Origin: Acidimicrobiia bacterium
GTDB taxonomy: Bacteria > Actinomycetota > Acidimicrobiia > Acidimicrobiales > Bin134
Reading direction: 5' to 3'
Assembly: GCA_009843565.1 (NCBI GenBank)
Contig: VYDF01000230.1
Location: forward strand, 1 to 5,102
Length of the DNA stretch: 5,102 bases
Part shown: piece after piece, positions 1 to 3,876 of the stretch
Layout of the letters: each line of letters opens with the position of its first letter
Position numbering within the stretch: position 1 is the first letter of the stretch
Position numbers and translations under genes: made by a program
The notes under the pieces: generated by a model
Databases searched by the model: none
Told to the model about the DNA's origin: nothing
Seen by the model: only the letters and a program-made list of their open reading frames with translations

Positions 1-715
1 CGGCAAAGCTCACCCCGGCGGCCACCACCGCCGCACCGGGCTTGACCATCTCGGCCTTCACCATGCGGGGCGCTCCGGCCGCGGCAATGAGGATGTCGGC
101 GTTCTTGGTGTAGCGGGAAATGTCGCCCGCCCCGGTATGAACCACGGTGACCGCGGCGTTGGCGTTGGGCCGCTTCAGCGACAACAAGTTGGCCAACGGC
201 CGGCCGATGGTGAGGCCTCGTCCGATGATCACCACGTGCTGACCGGCAATTGGGATCTCGTAGCGCTCCAGCATCAACTGGATGCCCCGAGGGGTGCAGG
301 CCAGCGGAGCGTCCACCCCCTGCACCAGCCGCCCCAGGTTCACCGGGTGCAGCCCATCGGCATCCTTCTCCGGCAGCACCCGTAACAGCGCGGTCTCGTA
401 GTCAAGATGGTCGGGAAAGGGGTACTGCATGATGTAGGCGTCCACCGCCGGATCGGCATTGAAGTCGTCCACCACGGCGTCCACCTCTTCTTGGGTGGCA
501 TCGGCAGGCAGATGCACCTCTCGAGAGCCCATCCCCAGTTCCTCGCTGTCGCGGTGCTTCATGGCCACATAGTTGGCCGACGGCCCGTCGTCACCCACCA
601 GCAACGTCCCCAACCCCGGGGTCACGCCCTTCTCGGCCAGCGCAGCGATCCGCTCCCGCAGACCTTCCTTTATTTCAGCTGACAGCATTTCGCCGTCGAG
701 TTTGATAGCAGTCAT
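1..715 (-). CDS. folD: Bifunctional methylenetetrahydrofolate dehydrogenase / methenyltetrahydrofolate cyclohydrolase (FolD), C-terminus off the left edge
   Basis: FolD is a cytoplasmic enzyme that interconverts 5,10-methylene-THF, 5,10-methenyl-THF and 10-formyl-THF using NADP, supplying one-carbon units for purine and formyl-methionine synthesis. The minus strand reads 238 residues without a stop to the window edge; the family is about 280-290 residues long, so roughly 45 C-terminal residues are missing. Visible motifs are GDDGPSANYVAMKHRDSEEL (Tyr49 and catalytic Lys53), MQYPFP with Gln97 (usually VQLPLP), PEKDADGLHPVN with Asp120, ACTPRG at 140-144, and the dinucleotide-binding loop GRGLTIGRP at about 165-173. 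The start at 715 (MTAIKLDGE) matches where family members begin. An in-frame ATG at 739 would add eight residues (MNEREFRA) and cannot be excluded; neither has a clear Shine-Dalgarno site. One oddity: the usual IDVG near residue 232 reads VAAG. No terminator or promoter is evident in the 93 bases before the next gene. Confidence 0.95.
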   Translation of the reverse strand, partial: MTAIKLDGEMLSAEIKEGLRERIAALAEKGVTPGLGTLLVGDDGPSANYVAMKHRDSEELGMGSREVHLPADATQEEVDAVVDDFNADPAVDAYIMQYPFPDHLDYETALLRVLPEKDADGLHPVNLGRLVQGVDAPLACTPRGIQLMLERYEIPIAGQHVVIIGRGLTIGRPLANLLSLKRPNANAAVTVVHTGAGDISRYTKNADILIAAAGAPRMVKAEMVKPGAAVVAAGVSFA

Positions 716-808
716 CGCCCGGAATTCTCGCTCATTCATGGGGCGGGCACAATGACCAACTGGGCCACCCGCCGTTCGGTGATTCACGAGATGGCTTGGG
801 GTCCAAGG

Positions 809-2083
809 CTAAGCGACAAGAGTTCGGGTTGGGCCCCTCGGTAGCGCTCCGTCCAAACTGCGCTTTGGTGACTTCAATTGATGTTGCCCGTTGGGGCTCT
901 TGTTCAATTGGTAGCCCTTCTTGTGGACCTTCTTGTGGCACTTCGGACACAGCAACACGAGGTTGGTGATGTCGGTGGGCCCGCCGTTGTCCCACCAGAT
1001 GATGTGGTGGGCGTCGCAGGCACCGGCTCTCATGCCGCACCCGACGCACTGCCTGTCGCGGGCGATCAGCGCCAGTTTCTGGGCGGAGGTGACGGCCCGC
1101 TGCTTTCTTCCCAGGTACAGCGGCTGCCCGTCGGCGGCGAAGATGGCGGGGACGATGCCCGCGTCGCAGGCGATGTGGCGGAGGTCGTCGATATCGATGG
1201 GAGTCCCGTCGATGAGCCCGGCGTTCTTGAGTTGGCCACTGAGCGTGTCGTAGTCGACGGAGACGATCAGCGTGGTGGCCTGCGGCGCAATCCCTTCGCA
1301 TTCTGAGCCGTCACCCTGAACGTCATCGCCGTCGGCGGTTCCAGAGCTCGCAGGTCGTTGCGTGATGAGCGCGACCAGAGCATCGGCAATGCGTTGTTCA
1401 TGAGTGCGATCGCTTCCAGACTTGGCGTCGTCCCGGAACAGCCGATCGCTCAGATCGTGAACAGCAGTCTTGACCCGATCGCCAGCGACTCGATCAAACT
1501 CGGCGTGCAGAACGACCATGTCATCGTCGCCATCGAACACCTTGCCGCTACGACGCTCTCGCTGCCGCTCCTGGCGGGATAACCCATCATCAGCCCGGCG
1601 CTGATCCTCGATTCGAACCACGGTCTTCTTGAACTGGTCGAAATCCTCAGAGATGGCCAAGGCAATCAACTCAAGCTCTTCGGCCTGGGACAGCGGCGCC
1701 CGCTGATGCGACTCACCCATCACCCGGGCGTGATCAATCGAGATCCACCCCTCCTTGGCCGCCTCGAGCGTGGTCGGCAGCTCCTTAAGCGATCCCGCAG
1801 CCTTGGCCTGCTGACGAGCCCGATGACGCCCGAGCCCAAACTGCCGGCACAACTCTTCAACTGCGTCTTGCCCTTCCAGATCACCAAGCCGCCCCAACAA
1901 AGCAGTCAGATAGCCATCCAACTGCCGCCGAGCGCTATCGGCTTGGAGGATCAACTTGACCAAATCACCCGACTCCAGTCCCGAAAAATCAGCCAGCTCG
2001 ACCTCCACGCCGCCGCTGCCGCGGGCCTTCTGCCCGAGGCCATCCTGAGTGGCGTTTCCCCTGGTGAGACCACCTAAATCCAT
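809..2083 (-). CDS. DUF222 / 13E12-repeat family HNH endonuclease-like protein
   Basis: This 424-residue protein has the architecture of the actinobacterial 13E12 repeat family: a helical DUF222 region (about residues 35-250) and a C-terminal HNH nuclease domain (about 335-390). The HNH core is clear: CVGC (Cys346, Cys349), CDAHHIIWW (His359, His360), DNGGPTDITNL (Asn374), then LLCPKCHKKVH (Cys379, Cys382, His383, His387). The two CxxC pairs would bind structural zinc; the His, Asn and His form the metal-dependent catalytic site. Many relatives have CRRHH where this has CPKCH. An acidic, low-complexity linker (about 248-265) separates the domains. The cellular role of the family is not established; members are often multicopy and may be linked to mobile DNA. 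The ATG at 2083 is the first start and lacks a Shine-Dalgarno site; a TAGACT hexamer just upstream would fit leaderless expression. The gene lies 83 bases downstream of the Uma2 gene on the same strand. Confidence 0.93.
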   Translation of the reverse strand: MDLGGLTRGNATQDGLGQKARGSGGVEVELADFSGLESGDLVKLILQADSARRQLDGYLTALLGRLGDLEGQDAVEELCRQFGLGRHRARQQAKAAGSLKELPTTLEAAKEGWISIDHARVMGESHQRAPLSQAEELELIALAISEDFDQFKKTVVRIEDQRRADDGLSRQERQRERRSGKVFDGDDDMVVLHAEFDRVAGDRVKTAVHDLSDRLFRDDAKSGSDRTHEQRIADALVALITQRPASSGTADGDDVQGDGSECEGIAPQATTLIVSVDYDTLSGQLKNAGLIDGTPIDIDDLRHIACDAGIVPAIFAADGQPLYLGRKQRAVTSAQKLALIARDRQCVGCGMRAGACDAHHIIWWDNGGPTDITNLVLLCPKCHKKVHKKGYQLNKSPNGQHQLKSPKRSLDGALPRGPTRTLVA

Positions 2084-2089
2084 GCCACA

Positions 2090-2095
2090 AGTCTA
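2090..2095 (-). promoter_or_regulatory. Candidate -10 element for a leaderless DUF222-HNH transcript
   Basis: On the minus strand TAGACT ends six bases before the ATG at 2083, the spacing expected when transcription begins at or next to the start codon. TAGACT matches TATAAT at four of six positions. No convincing -35 element is visible at 16-18 bases, and no Shine-Dalgarno sequence precedes the ATG. This is a weak call from spacing and consensus only. Confidence 0.28.
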
Positions 2096-2166
2096 CCGAC
2101 GCCAGTGACAATATCCCCTGAAATGGATCAACAGATGGAGTAGGAGAAACGAGCTCGCCGAGGGCT

Positions 2167-2736
2167 CTAGGCAAATGTGGAGCTAACAGAGCATGTGAAG
2201 CCGGGGAGGACGTCTTGGCCGTTGAGGGAGTCGTCCTCATGCAGGGTTGAGGTGGCTGAGTCGGGGCGGTACACGTCGATGGTGCGGGTGTCGGTGTGGA
2301 CTATCCAGACCAGTGGGGCGCCATGGCCGAGCCACATCTGCGCTCGGTCGCGGGCCCAGCGGCGGCTGTCGCTGGGGGAGACGATTTCTACCACCAGGTC
2401 GGGGACGGCTTCGGCATAGCCATCAATCTCCGCGTCGAGCGGGATCTTGTCTGCGGAGGTGTAAGCCACGTCGGGCTCGCGCACGGTGTCGGGGTCGCGC
2501 TCCAGCCACACGCCCGAATCGGAGGCCACCACCGTGCCCAGCCTTTTGGCCCTTGCAAAGAGGTTCAACTCGGTGGCTAGGTTGACCACGATCTGGCCGT
2601 GTCGGTGTCCTGCTGCCATCGTCTCGTGAAGCACTCCCCGCACCAGCTCGCCCCGCACGCCTTCAGCGCTCAACCGCAGGAGGTCGTCGGCGGTTAGCAG
2701 CTTCGTGTCGGCCAATCCAGCATCAGCAGTAGACAT
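2167..2736 (-). CDS. Uma2 family (DUF820) restriction endonuclease-fold protein
   Basis: This 189-residue protein is full length for the Uma2/DUF820 family, which has a PD-(D/E)XK-like fold. Family motifs in order: a short N-terminal helix with GELVRG (Glu30), GHRHGQIVVNLATEL (His46), SGVWLERDPDTVREPDVAY (Pro88-Asp89), PDLVVEIVSPSD (Asp113, Glu117), GAPLVWIVHTDTRTIDVYRP, and the terminal DDSLNGQDVLPGF signature. Asp89 and Glu117 are the likely acidic metal ligands by family pattern. The lysine that usually follows SPSD by about nine residues, before a W/Y-L segment, aligns with Arg131 (DRAQMWLGHGA), so activity is uncertain. The biological function of the family is poorly defined; it is abundant in cyanobacteria and actinobacteria, often in many copies. 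The ATG at 2736 follows an AT-rich leader with a plausible promoter. It could share a transcript with the DUF222-HNH gene, but the 83-base gap leaves that open. Confidence 0.92.
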   Translation of the reverse strand: MSTADAGLADTKLLTADDLLRLSAEGVRGELVRGVLHETMAAGHRHGQIVVNLATELNLFARAKRLGTVVASDSGVWLERDPDTVREPDVAYTSADKIPLDAEIDGYAEAVPDLVVEIVSPSDSRRWARDRAQMWLGHGAPLVWIVHTDTRTIDVYRPDSATSTLHEDDSLNGQDVLPGFTCSVSSTFA

Positions 2737-2750
2737 ATTATTTAGATAAT
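2737..2750. repeat. Small AT-rich inverted repeat abutting the Uma2 start codon
   Basis: ATTAT (2737-2741) and ATAAT (2746-2750) form a perfect 5+5 inverted repeat around TTAG, immediately upstream of the Uma2 ATG and downstream of its predicted transcription start. It lies in a 24-base stretch with only four G or C bases, a strong contrast with the GC-rich surroundings. It may be an operator or simply a consequence of AT richness; the arms are too short to decide. Confidence 0.3.
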
Positions 2751-2754
2751 TTTC

Positions 2755-2784
2755 AGTTTAGTCTGTTGATTTCCACATTGGCAA
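2755..2784 (-). promoter_or_regulatory. Probable sigma-70-type promoter of the Uma2 gene
   Basis: On the minus strand TTGCCA (2784-2779, five of six to TTGACA) and TAAACT (2760-2755, four of six to TATAAT) are separated by 18 bases. Transcription would begin about 2747, giving a leader of about ten bases to the ATG at 2736. The local AT-rich island supports a promoter here. This is from consensus matching only. Confidence 0.45.
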
Positions 2785-2836
2785 GGGGGTCCAGTTGCAG
2801 AACTAGTAGCAGGACCATGTCCATATCCTATGTCGC

Positions 2837-2867
2837 CTCACTCGTTGATCCAGCCGAAGCGGCCTGT
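2837..2867. repeat. Left copy of a 31-base direct repeat flanking the HTH-PIN module
   Basis: This segment matches 3797-3827 at 29 of 31 bases, with an uninterrupted 21-base identity at 2847-2867. The two differences are T to A at 2842/3802 and 2846/3806. The copies have the same orientation and are offset by exactly 960 bases. The core contains GCCG-AAG-CGGC, a four-base-pair hairpin. On the minus strand the repeat encodes TGRFGWI, two variable residues and a TGA stop. Both substitutions change amino acids, so conservation may act on the DNA rather than on a peptide. Confidence 0.85.
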
Positions 2868-2951
2868 GATGCAGAGGTTGCCTCGGGTGAGGTTGTGGTC
2901 GTCGAGGGAACTGCGCCTGATGATCGGGGTGTCCTGCACGAGAACAGACAT
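2838..2951 (-). CDS. Possible small protein or gene remnant, 37 residues, ending TGRFGWINE
   Basis: A minus-strand ATG at 2951 opens 37 codons ending LTRGNLCITGRFGWINE and TGA. Of the 36 codons after the start, 31 end in G or C by my count, including a long run ending in C, which is what real genes in this GC-rich genome should show. Upstream of the ATG the same frame stays open to about the HTH start, but third positions become mixed, so the coding-like signal begins near this ATG. I do not recognise the product and see no good Shine-Dalgarno site. Its last codons lie in the 31-base repeat, and the second repeat copy ends another short frame almost identically. It could be a true small gene, the surviving 3' end of a larger gene, or a repeat-family segment. 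It is divergent from the HTH-PIN module. Confidence 0.35.
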   Translation of the reverse strand: MSVLVQDTPIIRRSSLDDHNLTRGNLCITGRFGWINE

Positions 2952-3002
2952 GTGGGCAGGATGCCAATGCCCCCCCAGAAGGGCAGAGACAGCAGAAAAC
3001 TG

Positions 3003-3031
3003 TTGGCATCTTGAGGTTGTCAGGTTATCCT
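3003..3031 (+). promoter_or_regulatory. Promoter of the HTH-PIN module, predicted leaderless
   Basis: TTGGCA (3003-3008, five of six to TTGACA) and TATCCT (3026-3031, four of six to TATAAT) are separated by exactly 17 bases. The expected start of transcription, about seven bases past the -10, falls at 3038-3039, the A of the ATG at 3039. No Shine-Dalgarno sequence precedes that ATG, which agrees with a leaderless message, a common arrangement in actinobacteria. The -10 element lies inside the palindrome at 3018-3035. Confidence 0.55.
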
Positions 3032-3035
3032 GACA
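3018..3035. promoter_or_regulatory. Palindromic operator overlapping the -10 region
   Basis: TGTCAGGTTATCCTGACA is a perfect 7+7 inverted repeat (TGTCAGG / CCTGACA) with the four-base centre TTAT. It covers the predicted -10 hexamer and ends four bases before the start codon of the HTH gene. A dimer of the HTH protein bound here would block RNA polymerase, the usual autoregulation of toxin-antitoxin loci. The palindrome is seen directly; the protein that binds it is inferred. Confidence 0.6.
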
Positions 3036-3038
3036 GAC

Positions 3039-3350
3039 ATGGGTGTGATTGCTGCTGATGCTCTACCGGCCGATCCCTTGGAGGCGCTGCGGGAGCTTGC
3101 TCGCAGTGAGCCGGAACTGGAGCGGCTGCGTCGCGACAAGGTTTTGGCAGCCCGCGCGGCGGGGGCCACTTGGGAGCAGGTTGGAAATGCGCTGGGAATG
3201 AGCCGCCAGTCGGCTTGGGAGTACTTCACTGCCCGAATTCGGGATGAACTGACGGACAATGTCAAGGCCAACGTTGATATGTCAGAGGTCGAGGCGATGC
3301 AAATGGCCGTAGAAGAGGTGCGAGCGGTTCGACGTCGTAGACGGCGCTGA
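3039..3350 (+). CDS. Small helix-turn-helix protein, probable antitoxin of a PIN-type toxin-antitoxin module
   Basis: This 103-residue protein has one clear helix-turn-helix of the sigma-70 region 4 or resolvase type at about residues 36-63: LAARAAGATWEQVGNALGMS followed by RQSAWEYF, with the recognition helix at about 55-63. An N-terminal helical segment rich in Glu and Leu (14-34) may dimerise. The acidic C-terminal helix (about 80-95) could contact the toxin; the protein ends in six consecutive arginines. Actinobacteria carry many similar short HTH proteins immediately upstream of PIN-domain toxins, and the stop here is three bases before the toxin's GTG, so translational coupling is likely. 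A perfect palindrome over its promoter suggests autorepression. The ATG at 3039 is chosen because the promoter spacing places transcription start there. It could instead be a stand-alone regulator, but the downstream PIN sequence makes antitoxin the best reading. The frame is intact. Confidence 0.8.
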   Translation: MGVIAADALPADPLEALRELARSEPELERLRRDKVLAARAAGATWEQVGNALGMSRQSAWEYFTARIRDELTDNVKANVDMSEVEAMQMAVEEVRAVRRRRRR

Positions 3351-3353
3351 GCG

Positions 3354-3767
3354 GTGAAGGTTGTGCTGGATGCAAACGTGTTCGTTTCGGCAGCAATCGC
3401 AAAAGGACCCTCCCATCGCGTTGTCCAGGCGTGGCTCACAGACCGTGTCTATTAAGTGGTCGTGTGCCCCGAAATCTTGGCCGAAGTGCGAGCTGTATTG
3501 ACAGAGCGTCCACGAATGCGAAAGTGGATCGACATTGCAACCGCCGAACTGTTTGTTGAAACGGTCAGCGCTGCAGCAGAACTGGTTGCAGACCCGGAAC
3601 AAGTTCGTCGGGTCACGAGAGATCGAGATGACGACTACCTCGTAAGCCTCGCCCGTGACCATGAGGCGGACTACATCGTTTCCGGCGATCGCGATCTTCT
3701 TGATTGGAGCGAGCAAGACCCACCAGTCATTGCTCCTGCGGCATTTGAATTGCTGCTCAGCTCCTAG
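3354..3767 (+). pseudogene. PIN-domain toxin (COG1569-like), interrupted by an in-frame TAA at codon 34
   Basis: PIN-domain toxins are Mg-dependent ribonucleases whose active site is a cluster of conserved acidic residues. Reading from the GTG at 3354 gives VKVVLDANVFVSAAIAKGPS, the classic PIN N-terminus with Asp6, through AWLTDRVY, then TAA at 3453-3455. The same frame continues at once with VVVCPEILAEV (Glu44), RDRDDDYLVSLA (Asp90-Asp94), ADYIVSGDRDLL (Asp112, Asp114) and a normal end, PAAFELLLSS. The total of 137 codons is the usual family length, and all motifs lie in one frame, so a single nonsense change rather than an indel explains the break; GAA to TAA would suffice. A GTG directly after the stop (3456) could allow reinitiation, but that 103-residue product would lack Asp6. 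The gene lies three bases downstream of the HTH gene with no Shine-Dalgarno site, implying coupled translation. A sequencing error at 3453 is the main alternative. Confidence 0.85.
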
Positions 3768-3796
3768 ATTCTGAAGTCAGCTCGGAGCGATAGAAA

Positions 3797-3827
3797 CTCA
3801 CACGTAGATCCAGCCGAAGCGGCCTGT
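3797..3827. repeat. Right copy of the 31-base direct repeat flanking the HTH-PIN module
   Basis: This is the partner of 2837-2867, 29 of 31 identical and in the same orientation. It lies 29 bases past the toxin stop, in the 109-base gap between the toxin and the convergent beta-propeller gene. Similarity ends sharply on both sides. Together the two copies bracket the whole HTH-PIN module with its promoter. Confidence 0.85.
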
Positions 3828-3839
3828 TTTGGAGCTCAT
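3798..3839 (-). other. 13-codon frame ending TGRFGWIYV, echo of the small ORF at 2838-2951
   Basis: On the minus strand an ATG at 3839 reads MSSKTGRFGWIYV and TGA. The last nine residues differ from the end of the 2838-2951 frame only in the final two. It is far too short to call a gene with confidence; it is best described as the 3' end of a truncated relative, or a repeat that happens to be readable. It marks the right boundary of the HTH-PIN module. Confidence 0.4.
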
Positions 3840-3876
3840 ACAGGTCTCGCTGTGTCCCCGGGCTTGGTGACATCTG

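Larger units (their letters stand above)
2737..3038. other. Intergenic block between the divergent Uma2 gene and HTH-PIN module
   Basis: These 302 bases hold no long gene. From left to right they carry the Uma2 leader and promoter, about 50 bases with nothing recognisable (2785-2836), one copy of a 31-base direct repeat, a 37-codon minus-strand ORF with coding-like composition, and the promoter and palindrome of the HTH gene. An 82-codon plus-strand frame (2766-3014) crosses the block but has mixed third positions and crosses the HTH gene's promoter, so I do not count it as a gene. No tRNA, terminator or transposase remnant is visible. Confidence 0.6.

Noticed and set aside
742..773. GGCGGG/CCCGCC inverted repeat between folD and the HNH gene
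   Set aside because: The arms are six bases with a 20-base loop and no T-run follows on either strand, so I do not call a terminator.
732..1301. 189-codon minus-strand frame overlapping the DUF222-HNH gene
   Set aside because: It is a frame-shifted reading of the same HNH DNA, rich in Arg, His and Pro as expected from an out-of-frame GC-rich gene.
878..1306. 142-codon plus-strand frame opposite the HNH gene
   Set aside because: It is antisense to the conserved HNH and linker region and its translation has no recognisable domain; the minus-strand motifs are unambiguous.
2766..3014. 82-codon plus-strand frame in the intergenic block
   Set aside because: Third positions are mixed, it crosses the promoter of the HTH gene, and the opposite strand has a better coding signal over part of it.
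3020..3716. Two minus-strand frames (139 and 144 codons) opposite the HTH and PIN genes
   Set aside because: Low-complexity or unrecognisable translations, antisense to sequences with clear HTH and PIN motifs.
3456..3767. Separate 103-residue protein starting at GTG 3456
   Set aside because: It lacks the PIN N-terminus with Asp6, which lies in the same frame just upstream of the TAA; a broken single gene is the simpler reading.
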